DNA of 64,000 nt from positions 1 through 64,000 of the forward strand of contig NZ_JAAGBB010000009.1 in assembly GCF_018129085.1 (NCBI RefSeq), given 5' to 3'. Made by a program: the position numbers and the translations under genes. The first letter of the stretch is position 1. Each line of letters begins with the position of its first letter. This DNA comes from Plastoroseomonas hellenica. GTDB taxonomy: Bacteria; Pseudomonadota; Alphaproteobacteria; Acetobacterales; Acetobacteraceae. The notes under the pieces were generated by a model, which was given only the letters and a program-made list of their open reading frames with translations, was not told the origin of the DNA and did no database searches. Positions 36,651 through 44,718 of this stretch are shown in pieces.

Positions 36651-36734
36651 TCAGATGCGGCCGCAGCCAAGGGCATAAGCGGCCATCAGGCCGAACAGGC
36701 CAAGGCCGAGGGCGAACAGCAGGATGTCGAGCAT
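36651..36734 (-). CDS. 27-residue membrane microprotein in front of kdpF
   Basis: An ATG at 36734 preceded by AAGGA (8 bases) opens a 27-residue frame: MLDILLFALGLGLFG, then LMAAYALGCGRI. It is one predicted transmembrane helix, and its stop is 9 bases before the kdpF ATG. It resembles KdpF in size and start (M-x-D-x-L) but lacks the R-P-E-x-L end and has a Cys. It is likely translated as the first gene of the kdp operon. Function is unknown; an extra small subunit of the pump is a natural guess. Confidence 0.65.
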   Translation of the reverse strand: MLDILLFALGLGLFGLMAAYALGCGRI

Positions 36735-36800
36735 GGGGGTTCCTTCCATGCGGTTGATGCTCCCGCCATGCGCAAAGCCTCCATGGGCGATCGTGGCCGG

Positions 36801-36820
36801 GCGCATAAAGAACGCGTAAA
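36801..36820 (-). promoter_or_regulatory. KdpE-box-like direct repeat
   Basis: On the minus strand the sequence contains TTTACG, 5 bases, then TTTATG, i.e. two TTTA half-sites 11 bp apart. The E. coli kdpFABC operator has TTTATA, 5 bases, TTTACA with the same spacing. It sits 67 bp upstream of the first ORF of the operon, in an otherwise GC-rich region between kdp and the LysR gene. Confidence 0.6.
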
Positions 36821-36881
36821 GGCCGGGGGCGCCTTCGGCAGAGGGGCGCCCTATGCTCGGGAGCGGGAGGACGGGCACGGC

Positions 36882-37772
36882 ATGAACCTGCGACAGCTCG
36901 AGGTGTTCCACGCCATCATGCGCACGGGGTCGGTGACCGGGGCGGCGCGTCTGCTGAACGTGACGCAGCCTTCGGTCAGCACGGTGCTGAAGCATTGCGA
37001 GGCGCAGCTTCGTTTCAGGCTGTTCAACCGGGTCGGCGGACGGCTGCAGCCGACGCCGGAGGCCGAGGCGATCCTGCCCGACATCGAGGCGATCTTCGGT
37101 CGCCTCGATGCCGTGGAGCGGCTGATGCAGGACCTGGCGGGCGGCTGGCTCGGCACCCTCTCGGTCGCCGGCGCCTTCCCGATCGCCAATGGCTACCTGG
37201 CCAAGGCGGTGGCCGGCTTCCTGGCGGATCGGCCCAAGGTGCGGGTCGCGCTGGAATCCCTCACCTCTCCCCAGGTGGTGGAGCGGGTCGCGAGCCGGGT
37301 GGTCGAGCTCGGCTTCGTGCATGAGCCGGTGGCGAGCACGGAGGTGGACAGCGAGCTGCTGGTGCATGCCTCCATCACCTGCGTGGTGCCGAAGACGCAT
37401 GCCCTGGCGCGGCAGGAAACGGTGGCGGTGCGCGACCTCGCGGAGCATCCGATCATCACCTACACGCCGCAGAACCTGTTTCGCAGCTATGTGGACCGCG
37501 CGCTGGCCGAGGCCGGGATCGCACCACGGATCACGGCGCAGGTCAGCGTCTCGCTCACCGGCATCATGCTGGCGCATCACGGCACCGGGGTGGCGCTGGT
37601 CGAGCCGTCGATGCTGGAGGCGATACCCTTCGCCGGGTTGGTCGCGCGGCCGCTGCGGCCGGCAATCACCTTCAAGACCCTTCTGCTGCGCCCGCGCGCG
37701 GCGCCGCGATCGGCATTGTCGGAGCAGTTCGTGCGGCATCTCAGGACCATGCTGGCGGCGGATCGCCATTAG
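36882..37772 (+). CDS. LysR family transcriptional regulator
   Basis: A 296-residue LysR protein with the N-terminal winged helix-turn-helix (MNLRQLEVFHAIMRTGSVTGAARLLNVTQPSVSTVLKHCEAQL, 1-43) and a two-lobed periplasmic-binding-type effector domain (about 92-290). A GGGAGG site precedes the ATG at 36882. It diverges from kdp and heads the plus-strand catabolic island, so it probably controls the class II aldolase and Bug genes that follow. The in-frame stretch upstream overlaps kdpF and is not coding. Confidence 0.9.
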   Translation: MNLRQLEVFHAIMRTGSVTGAARLLNVTQPSVSTVLKHCEAQLRFRLFNRVGGRLQPTPEAEAILPDIEAIFGRLDAVERLMQDLAGGWLGTLSVAGAFPIANGYLAKAVAGFLADRPKVRVALESLTSPQVVERVASRVVELGFVHEPVASTEVDSELLVHASITCVVPKTHALARQETVAVRDLAEHPIITYTPQNLFRSYVDRALAEAGIAPRITAQVSVSLTGIMLAHHGTGVALVEPSMLEAIPFAGLVARPLRPAITFKTLLLRPRAAPRSALSEQFVRHLRTMLAADRH

Positions 37773-37868
37773 CCGCGTCAATACAGGCTATAAACCTTGC
37801 TATTGGACGCGGAGGAGGCCGACCTGGGATTCTGCCACCCAGGAAACCTCCAGCCGGAGCGCGCGCCG

Positions 37869-38672
37869 ATGGGCAACACGCCAGTCCAGTACCACACCGA
37901 ATGGCCATCGATCCGCGACCAGGTCAGCGCCGAGGAATGGCAGGCGCGCCTCGATCTCGCGGCCTGCTACCGGCTGATCGATGCCTTCGGCATGGCCGAC
38001 ATGATCTACAACCACATCACCTTGCGCATCCCCGGCACCGACCACCTGCTGATCAACCTCTACGGGTTGCTCTACAAGGAGATCACCGCGACCAGCCTCG
38101 CGAAGATCGATGCCGAGGGGAACATCCTCTGGAAGCCCGACACCGATTACGGGATCAACAAGTCCGGCTATGTGATCCACGGCGCGATCCATAAGGCACG
38201 CCCGGACGTGGCGGCGGTGATCCACACCCATACGCGCGCTGGCATGGCAGTCGCCTCCATGACCTGCGGCGTGCTGCCGCTGACCCAGACTTCCATGCGC
38301 TTCGTCGGCCATATCGGCTACCATGGCTATGAGGGCCCGGCGATCGATCTGTCCGAGCGCGAGCGCATCGTCGCCGATCTCGGCCCGCACGACGCGCTGG
38401 TGATGAACAACCACGGGCTGCTGACCTGTGGTGCCACGCTGCCACAGGCCTTCAACACCATGTACCAGCTCGAGCTCGCCTGCCGCGCGCAGGTGGATGC
38501 GATGGCGGCGCGCACCGAGCTTGCGGTGCCGTCCGACGAGACCTTGGCGAAGACCGCGCATCTCTATCAGCCGGGCGCGCGCCGCCCCTATGGCGTGCTG
38601 GAATGGCACGCGCTGCTGCGCATGCTGGCGGCCGAGCAGAAGAATTCAGGCTATCCGCCCTATTGGGTCTGA
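37869..38672 (+). CDS. Class II aldolase/adducin family protein
   Basis: This 267-residue protein has the class II aldolase fold: LAACYRLIDAFGMADMIYNHITLRIPG, then the metal histidines in AAVIHTHTRAGMAVA (about 115-129) and LVMNNHGLLTCGATLPQAF (third His). Members are zinc-dependent aldolases or epimerases for phosphosugars, or ketoacid aldolases and decarboxylases; the phosphate-binding residues of the sugar-phosphate enzymes are not obvious. A GGAG site supports the ATG at 37869; the open frame back to 37797 lacks one. A Bug receptor gene follows 24 bases later, which suggests a carboxylate substrate. Confidence 0.85.
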   Translation: MGNTPVQYHTEWPSIRDQVSAEEWQARLDLAACYRLIDAFGMADMIYNHITLRIPGTDHLLINLYGLLYKEITATSLAKIDAEGNILWKPDTDYGINKSGYVIHGAIHKARPDVAAVIHTHTRAGMAVASMTCGVLPLTQTSMRFVGHIGYHGYEGPAIDLSERERIVADLGPHDALVMNNHGLLTCGATLPQAFNTMYQLELACRAQVDAMAARTELAVPSDETLAKTAHLYQPGARRPYGVLEWHALLRMLAAEQKNSGYPPYWV

Positions 38673-38696
38673 TCGCGGCGCGAGGGGAGGAAACCA

Positions 38697-39686
38697 ATGA
38701 TCCGATCGGAAGCCGGCCGTCGCCGGCTGTTGTTGCTGGGCACTGCCCTGCCGCTGCTGACCGCGCAGGCGGAGGCGCGCTGGCCGGCACGGCCACTGCG
38801 CTTCATCGTGCCCTTTGCCGCCGGCGGCAATTCCGACGTGACGGCGCGGCTGTTTGCCGCGCGCATCACCGGGCGGCTCGGCCAGCCGATCGTCGTCGAG
38901 AACCGCAGCGGCGCGACCGGCGCGATCGGCAGCGAGGCCGTCGCGCGATCGCGGCCGGACGGCTACACGCTGCTGATCGGCAGCCCCGGCTCCATCGTCA
39001 ACGGACCGCTGCTGACGGCGCAGCCGCGCTACGACCCGATGGCGGATTTCACGCCCGTGGCGCTGCTCGGCCGGGTGCCGATGGTGATCATCGTGCGGCC
39101 GGGCCTGCCGGCGACCACGCTCGCGGAGCTGGTCGCCCTGTCGAAGAGCCGGCCGGAGGGGGTGACCGTCGGCACCTCAGGCACCGGTGGCGCCAACCAC
39201 CTGCCGCTGGAGCTGTTCAAGGCGGCGACCGGCGCCAACCTGGTGCACGTGCCTTACCGCGGCGGCGGATCGACCCTGCCCGATCTGCTCTCCGGCAATG
39301 TCGACGGGGTGCTGATCGAGCTGCCGAGCGTGCTGGAGATCCATCGCGAAGGACGCGGCCGCATCCTCGGCGTGACGTCCGCCCGGCGCTCCTCGCTGGT
39401 GCCGGAGATCCCGACCTTCATCGAGTTCGGGCTGCCGGGCTTCCTGGCGGAATCCTTCGTCGGCCTCTTCGCGCCGACCGGAACGCCGGAGCCGATCGTC
39501 CGCACCTTGCAGGCGGCGATCACGGAGGCCGCGACCGACCCGGAGGTTCTGGCCCGCCTCGCCTCCTTCGGCGCCGAGCCGCCGGTGGGCGACGATCTGA
39601 GCACGCCAGGGATCGTGGCCTATCTCCAGGGCGAGATGACCAAGGCCCGGCGGGCGATCGCAATCGCCGGTCTGCACCCCGAATAA
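38697..39686 (+). CDS. Bug/TctC family substrate-binding protein
   Basis: A 329-residue periplasmic receptor with an N-terminal RRRLLLLGTALPLLTAQAEA signal and Bug motifs PLRFIVPFAAGGNSDVTARLFA, PIVVENRSGATGAIGSEAVARSRPDG, LVHVPYRGGGSTLPDLLSGNVD and LVPEIPTFIEFGLPGF. It is closely similar in organisation to the receptor at 60523-61506 (GTSGTGGANHLPLELF versus ATSGIGGANHLPLELF), which suggests a recent duplication or a shared ligand class. The GGGGAGGAAACCA ribosome region is typical of the Bug genes here. There is no TctAB beside it, and a terminator follows. Confidence 0.93.
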   Translation: MIRSEAGRRRLLLLGTALPLLTAQAEARWPARPLRFIVPFAAGGNSDVTARLFAARITGRLGQPIVVENRSGATGAIGSEAVARSRPDGYTLLIGSPGSIVNGPLLTAQPRYDPMADFTPVALLGRVPMVIIVRPGLPATTLAELVALSKSRPEGVTVGTSGTGGANHLPLELFKAATGANLVHVPYRGGGSTLPDLLSGNVDGVLIELPSVLEIHREGRGRILGVTSARRSSLVPEIPTFIEFGLPGFLAESFVGLFAPTGTPEPIVRTLQAAITEAATDPEVLARLASFGAEPPVGDDLSTPGIVAYLQGEMTKARRAIAIAGLHPE

Positions 39687-39693
39687 AATTCCG

Positions 39694-39719
39694 CCGGGCG
39701 GTTCATCGTCGCCCGGTTT
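39694..39719 (+). terminator. Intrinsic terminator after the Bug gene
   Basis: CCGGGCG (39694-39700) pairs with CGCCCGG (39710-39716), followed by TTT. It separates the LysR/aldolase/Bug unit from the next operon. Confidence 0.65.
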
Positions 39720-39731
39720 GACGGCTGGTTG

Positions 39732-39741
39732 GAAACGTTTC
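39732..39741 (+). promoter_or_regulatory. LacI-family operator, GAAACGTTTC
   Basis: A perfect 10-bp palindrome with central CG (TG-GAAACGTTTC-AC) matches the LacI/GalR operator pattern. It lies 54 bp upstream of the GTG of the HyuA-type gene. The LacI-type regulator encoded at 46664 in the same cluster is the obvious candidate to bind it. Confidence 0.65.
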
Positions 39742-39795
39742 ACCATCCTGGCCGCGGGCTGTCCCTGATGGTCCGGAACAAGGGAGAGAAATGGC

Positions 39796-41838
39796 GTGAA
39801 GCGTGTCGGCATCGATGTCGGGGGGACCTTCACGGACGTCGTCCTGATCGAGGAGGACGGGCGCGTCCACACCACCAAGGTGCCCACCACCCCGGCCGAT
39901 CGCGTGCAGGGCGCGGTGGCGGGGTTCCGGCGCATCCTGGAGGTTGCTGGCGCGCGGGCGGAAGAAGTCGGCTTCATCGGCCATGGCTCCACCATGGCGA
40001 CCAACATGGTGGTGGAGCATACCGGTGCGCCGACCGCGTTGGTTGCGACGAAAGGCTTCCGCGACCTGTTGGAGCTGCGCCGCATCGCGCGCCACGACCG
40101 CGCCGATCTCTATGACCTGTTGTTCGACAACCCCGCGCCACTGGTGCCGCGCCGCCACCGCTTCGAGGTGCCGGAGCGGCTGGACTGGCGCGGCCATGTC
40201 GAACACCCCCTCGACATGGCGGCGCTGGAAGAGGTCGCGGCGCGAATCGCGCGCAGCGATGTGGAGGCGGTCGCCGTCTGCTTCCTCCACGCCTTCATGA
40301 ATCCCGTGCATGAGCAGGCAGCAGCGACATTCCTGGCGGAGCGTCTGCCTGGCCGCTTCGTCACCGCTTCCCATGAGGTGAACCCGCAGCTCGGTGAATA
40401 CGAGCGCACCAGCACCACCGTGATGAACGCGATGCTGGGCCCGGTCTGCGCGCGCTACATCCGCACCCTTGGCACCGGGCTGGCAGGTGCCGGCTTCGGC
40501 GGCGAGCTGCTGTTCATGACCTCCAATGGCGGCCTGGCGCATGCGGAGCTGGTGGCGGCGCGGCCGGTGCTGTTGCTGGAGTCAGGACCGGCCGGTGGCG
40601 TCAGCGCCGCGATCCGGCTGGCCGAGCGGACCGGCTACCGGGACGCGATCCTGGGCGACATGGGCGGCACCACCTTCGACGTGTCGCTGATCCGCGACGC
40701 CCGGGCGGAGCTGCGCACGACCAGCCTGCTGCACAGCTACACGGTGCGGGCGCCCAGCATCGACATTGATTCCATCGGCGCCGGCGGCGGCTCCATCGCC
40801 TGGGTGGATGCAGGCGGCGGCGTCCGCATCGGGCCGCAGAGCGCCGGCGCCGATCCTGGTCCTGCCTGCTACGGACGCGGCGGCACCCGGCCGACCGTCA
40901 CCGACTGCAACCTGCTGCTCGGCCATATCGATCCGGAGACCTTCCTCGATGGTGGCTTCCGCCTGGATGTCGGCGCCGCCGAGCGCGCGGTCGCCGAGCA
41001 TGTGTCCGGGCCGCTCGGCATTTCGGTCATGGAGGCGGCGCATACCGTACGCGCGGTCGCCAATGCACTGATGGCGCAGGCGATGCGGCTGATGACGGTG
41101 GAGCGCGGACATGACCCGCGCGAATACACCTATCTCTGCTACGGCGGTGCGGGACCGGTGCATGCGCTGGACCTGGCGCGGGAGCTGGAGATGACGCGCG
41201 TGGTCGTGCCACCGGCACCGGGCCTCTTCTCCGCTCTCGGCATGGTGCTGGCCGACCGCCAGGTCGACCGCCAGGCCGCAATCGAAGCCGAGCTTGACAG
41301 CCTCGACACCGCGGCACTCCAGGCGCGTTTCGCGGCACTGGAAGAACAGGCGACAGCCGCGCTCTCCGAGGGCGGTGCGGCGGGCGTGGAGCTGCGGCGG
41401 CGGCTCGACTGCCGCTATGCGGGTCAGCCGGACTCGATCCTGTTTGACTGGCCGGGCAGCGATGCTACGGCGATCCGCCAGGCCTTCGAAGAGGAGCACC
41501 GACGCCTCTGGAATTTCGACAAGCCGGACCAGGTGGCGATCGTGAACAATATCCGCATCGAAGGCCGGGCACCGAGCGGCTGGCGTGGCACGCTGCGCTT
41601 CGCCGATGCGGTCGATGCACCGGCGCCCTGGCGGCGCCGGGCGGTGCGGCTGGGTAACACGGCACAGGACCTGCCGGTCTGGCGCCGACGCGACCTGCCG
41701 CCGGGCTTCGCCGTGCAGGGGCCGGCGGTGATCGAAGAGCAGAGCAGCAGCATCGTGCTCGGTGCCGACGACACCGCACGCGTGGATGATGCCTTCATGC
41801 TGGTCATCGATCTTGGCCCCGAGGGAGGGCGCGCCTGA
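39796..41838 (+). CDS. Hydantoinase/oxoprolinase family protein, HyuA-like subunit
   Basis: A 680-residue ATP-dependent amidohydrolase subunit of the actin-like ATPase fold. It shows KRVGIDVGGTFTDVVLI at the N-terminus (phosphate 1), DVEAVAVCFLHAF, NPQLGEYERTSTTVMNA, LESGPAGGVSAA, ILGDMGGTTFDVSLI (phosphate 2) and SIAWVDAGGGVRIGPQSAGADPGPACYGRGG. Relatives act as 5-oxoprolinase, N-methylhydantoinase, caprolactamase or acetophenone/acetone carboxylase subunits. The substrate is not determined. It starts with GTG, has a GGGAGAG site, and shares one base with the next gene's ATG. Confidence 0.92.
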   Translation: MKRVGIDVGGTFTDVVLIEEDGRVHTTKVPTTPADRVQGAVAGFRRILEVAGARAEEVGFIGHGSTMATNMVVEHTGAPTALVATKGFRDLLELRRIARHDRADLYDLLFDNPAPLVPRRHRFEVPERLDWRGHVEHPLDMAALEEVAARIARSDVEAVAVCFLHAFMNPVHEQAAATFLAERLPGRFVTASHEVNPQLGEYERTSTTVMNAMLGPVCARYIRTLGTGLAGAGFGGELLFMTSNGGLAHAELVAARPVLLLESGPAGGVSAAIRLAERTGYRDAILGDMGGTTFDVSLIRDARAELRTTSLLHSYTVRAPSIDIDSIGAGGGSIAWVDAGGGVRIGPQSAGADPGPACYGRGGTRPTVTDCNLLLGHIDPETFLDGGFRLDVGAAERAVAEHVSGPLGISVMEAAHTVRAVANALMAQAMRLMTVERGHDPREYTYLCYGGAGPVHALDLARELEMTRVVVPPAPGLFSALGMVLADRQVDRQAAIEAELDSLDTAALQARFAALEEQATAALSEGGAAGVELRRRLDCRYAGQPDSILFDWPGSDATAIRQAFEEEHRRLWNFDKPDQVAIVNNIRIEGRAPSGWRGTLRFADAVDAPAPWRRRAVRLGNTAQDLPVWRRRDLPPGFAVQGPAVIEEQSSSIVLGADDTARVDDAFMLVIDLGPEGGRA

Positions 41839-43574
41839 TGGACATCGTCACCTACGAGATCCTGCGCAACGGGCTCTACGCGACCGCGCGGGAGATGAAG
41901 CTCGCGATGATGCGCACCGCCGGCAGCCCGATCGTGCATTCAGGGGGCGATGCCTCGGCGGCCGTCTTCGACGCCGAGATGCAGCTCGTCGCGCAGGGCA
42001 ACGACATTCCGACCATGCTCGGCTCCGCCGTCATCTCGACCAAGGTCTCGGTCGAGGCGATCGGGCGGGAGAACCTGCGACCCGGTGATGTCATCATCAG
42101 CAACGACGTCTATCTCGGTGGCGGCAACCACCAGCCGGATGTGCAGTTCACCCGGCCGGTCTTCGCCGATGGCGAGATCGTCGCCTTCGTGATGACGCGC
42201 GGACACTGGACGGATATCGGCGGCCAGGCACCCGGCAGCTACACGGCGATGACCTGGGACGTCTTCGCCGAAGGCATCCGGATCCCACCGATCCTGCTCT
42301 ACCGCGAGGACAAGGTGGTTGCCGATGTGCTGAACCTGATCGTGCAGAATACGCGCGACCCGTCCGTCCGGCTGCTCGACATCCAGGCGCAATACGCCGG
42401 CTGCTTCGTGGGTGATCGCCGCGTCGCGGCGATGGTGCGGAAGTATGGCAAGGATGCGTTGCGCGATGCGATGGCGCGCGCGCTCGATCACTCCGAGCGG
42501 CTGATGCGGGAAGCGATCCGCGCCATCCCGGACGGTGTCTATGAGGCTGAGGACGAGATCGAGCCGGTGCGCGGTCCGGCCGGGTGGCCGACGGCGCCGA
42601 TCCCGATCCGGGTCAAGGTGACGAAGCAGGGCGACGGCATCCATTTCGACTATGCCGGCAGCGGCCCGCAGACGCGGGGCGGCATCAACTGTCCGTTCTC
42701 CGTCACCTGCAACAGCACCTGGTTCACGGTGAAGGCGATCACCGATGTCGCAATCCCGATCAATCAGGGCTGCTACCGTCCGGTCAGCATCAGTGCGCCG
42801 GACGCCAGCGTGGTGAACTGCGCCTTCCCCGCCTCCGTCGTCGCCGGCAACACCGAGACCTCGCCCCGCATCATCGACCTGCTGCTGAAGGCGCTGGCGC
42901 CGGCGGTGCCGAAGCGGGTGGTGGGGCAGAGCAATTGCGGCGCCTTCTCCGGCATCTTCGGTGGCATGGATCCGGATGAGGCGCGGGTGCGCCGCACCGG
43001 TCGCCGCTTCGTCGGCATGATCGATCCGCATGCCGGCGGCATGGGCGCGCGGGCCACCAAGGACGGCGTGAATGGCGTACGCGTCTATGTCGGCAATGCC
43101 GGCAGCACCGCGGTCGAGACCATCGAGCAGACCGCACCGCTTCTGGTCCAGGAATGGTCACTGGTCCCGGACACCGGCGGCGCCGGGGAATGGCGCGGCG
43201 GCCTTGCCTCCCGCCGCGTCTATCGCGTGCGCTACGAGGAAGCGACCTTCACCGCCTGTGGCGAACGCGGCATCCATCCGCCGCTCGGCCAGTTCGGTGG
43301 CGGTGCTGGCGGACTGTTCCAGTGCGAGATCCGCCGCGGCGACAGCGTGACGCGGGTGCCAGCCAAGGCGGGGCACGAGATCGTCCAGCGCGACGACGTC
43401 GTGCTGCTGCAGCCGGCCGGCAGCGGCGGCTACGGCCCGCCAGAAAGGCGCGACCGGGCGCGTCTGTTGGATGATCTGCGCGACGGCTACATCACACCGG
43501 AAGCGCTGGAGCGCGATTACGGGCTGACTGCAGCGGATGCCGCGGCGCTGCGCGCGGAGGCGGCCGATGCCTGA
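41838..43574 (+). CDS. Hydantoinase/oxoprolinase family protein, HyuB-like subunit
   Basis: A 578-residue partner subunit of the HyuB family with [68 protein letters not shown], a conserved GHWTDIGGQAPGSY, and CPFSVTCNSTWFTVKA. The GETSPRIID-like NTETSPRIIDLLL and GGMGARATKDGVNGV blocks complete the family pattern. It hydrolyses the ring or amide bond after HyuA-dependent phosphorylation, or carboxylates in the carboxylase relatives. It is translationally coupled on both sides (1-base and 8-base overlaps). Confidence 0.92.
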   Translation: MDIVTYEILRNGLYATAREMKLAMMRTAGSPIVHSGGDASAAVFDAEMQLVAQGNDIPTMLGSAVISTKVSVEAIGRENLRPGDVIISNDVYLGGGNHQPDVQFTRPVFADGEIVAFVMTRGHWTDIGGQAPGSYTAMTWDVFAEGIRIPPILLYREDKVVADVLNLIVQNTRDPSVRLLDIQAQYAGCFVGDRRVAAMVRKYGKDALRDAMARALDHSERLMREAIRAIPDGVYEAEDEIEPVRGPAGWPTAPIPIRVKVTKQGDGIHFDYAGSGPQTRGGINCPFSVTCNSTWFTVKAITDVAIPINQGCYRPVSISAPDASVVNCAFPASVVAGNTETSPRIIDLLLKALAPAVPKRVVGQSNCGAFSGIFGGMDPDEARVRRTGRRFVGMIDPHAGGMGARATKDGVNGVRVYVGNAGSTAVETIEQTAPLLVQEWSLVPDTGGAGEWRGGLASRRVYRVRYEEATFTACGERGIHPPLGQFGGGAGGLFQCEIRRGDSVTRVPAKAGHEIVQRDDVVLLQPAGSGGYGPPERRDRARLLDDLRDGYITPEALERDYGLTAADAAALRAEAADA

Positions 43575-44718
43575 TCCCTTGCCGCTCGCGGGACACTTCG
43601 CGGTCGAGATCGGGCACAGCCTGGCCGGGCCTTTCTGCGGCGCCATCCTCGCTGATCTCGGCGCGACTGTGCTGAAGGTGGAAAGTGCCGGCAAGGGTGA
43701 TCATGCCCGCGACTGGGGGCCACCCTTCATCGAAGGTGCCGCCGCGCTGTTCCATGCGGTCAATCGCGGCAAGCTCTCCGTCACCGCCGACCTGCGCGAT
43801 CCTGCGACCGCAGAGGCGCTGCGCTGGATCATCCTGGAACGCACCGACATCCTGCTGCAGAACCTGAAGGTCGGCACGCTGGAGGAGGCGGGCCTGGGCG
43901 CGGAGGGATTGCTCGCGGCGAAGCCGTCGCTGGTGATCTGCAATATCGGCGCCTTCGGTCGCAACGGCCCGAAGCGCAGCGCGCCAGGCTATGATCCGCT
44001 GATCCAGGCAGCCTCCGGCCTGATGTCCATGAACGGCCATCCGGGAGCGCCGCCGGCGCGGCTGCCGGTCGCGGTCAATGATGTCGGCACCGGCATCTGG
44101 GGGGCGCTCGGCATTCTCGCGGCACTGTTGCGACGCACGACGACCGGCCGCGGCGGCGTGGTGGATGTGTCGCTCTATGAGACGGCCCTGAACTGGATGG
44201 GCGTGCCGATCGCCGACCATCTCGCGAGCGGGGCGCTGCCGAAGCGCTATGGCTCCGGCGTCGGCAATATCGTGCCCTACCAAGTCTTCGACTGCGCCGA
44301 TGGCGAGTTGCTGATCGCGGCCGGAAACGATCTGCTGTTCGGCAAGCTCTGCGGCGTGCTGGGTCTTGATGCGCTGGCGACCGATCCGCGCTTCGCCACC
44401 AATGGCGGCCGGGTCGAGAACCGCGATGCGCTGATCCCCGCGCTGATGGAGGCGACCCGGGGCTGGCCGGTGGCGATGCTGACGGCGGCGCTTGAGAAAG
44501 CACGCATCCCCTGCGGCCCGGTGCAGGATGTGGCGACGGCGCTGGCCGATCCGCAGACCGAGGCGCTCGGCATCATCGCCGCGACACCAGGCGATGGCGT
44601 ACGCACCGTGGCGCTGCCGCTCTCCTTCGACGGCAAACGCCCGCCGCTCTCCGGCCGCGCACCGCGGCTCGGCGAGCATCAGAGCATTCTCGACAAGGCC
44701 AAGGACCGCCGCCGATGA
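43567..44718 (+). CDS. CaiB/BaiF family III CoA-transferase
   Basis: A 383-residue protein: VEIGHSLAGPFCGAILADLGATVLKVES at the N-terminus, NRGKLSVTADLRDP, the catalytic Asp172 in LPVAVNDVGTGIWGALGILAALLRR, and a C-terminal domain with LEKARIPCGPVQDVATALADPQ. It activates a carboxylic acid to its CoA ester. The tight linkage with the HyuAB pair and an enoyl-CoA hydratase suggests that the acid freed by ring opening or hydrolysis is activated and then processed as a CoA ester. The ATG at 43567 lies inside the HyuB coding end (8-base overlap). Confidence 0.9.
   Translation: MPDPLPLAGHFAVEIGHSLAGPFCGAILADLGATVLKVESAGKGDHARDWGPPFIEGAAALFHAVNRGKLSVTADLRDPATAEALRWIILERTDILLQNLKVGTLEEAGLGAEGLLAAKPSLVICNIGAFGRNGPKRSAPGYDPLIQAASGLMSMNGHPGAPPARLPVAVNDVGTGIWGALGILAALLRRTTTGRGGVVDVSLYETALNWMGVPIADHLASGALPKRYGSGVGNIVPYQVFDCADGELLIAAGNDLLFGKLCGVLGLDALATDPRFATNGGRVENRDALIPALMEATRGWPVAMLTAALEKARIPCGPVQDVATALADPQTEALGIIAATPGDGVRTVALPLSFDGKRPPLSGRAPRLGEHQSILDKAKDRRR

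Noticed and set aside
36549-36881. N-terminal extension of the LysR gene back to 36549
   Set aside because: The extension overlaps kdpF and the kdp control region, while the ATG at 36882 has a GGGAGG site and begins the helix-turn-helix at once.
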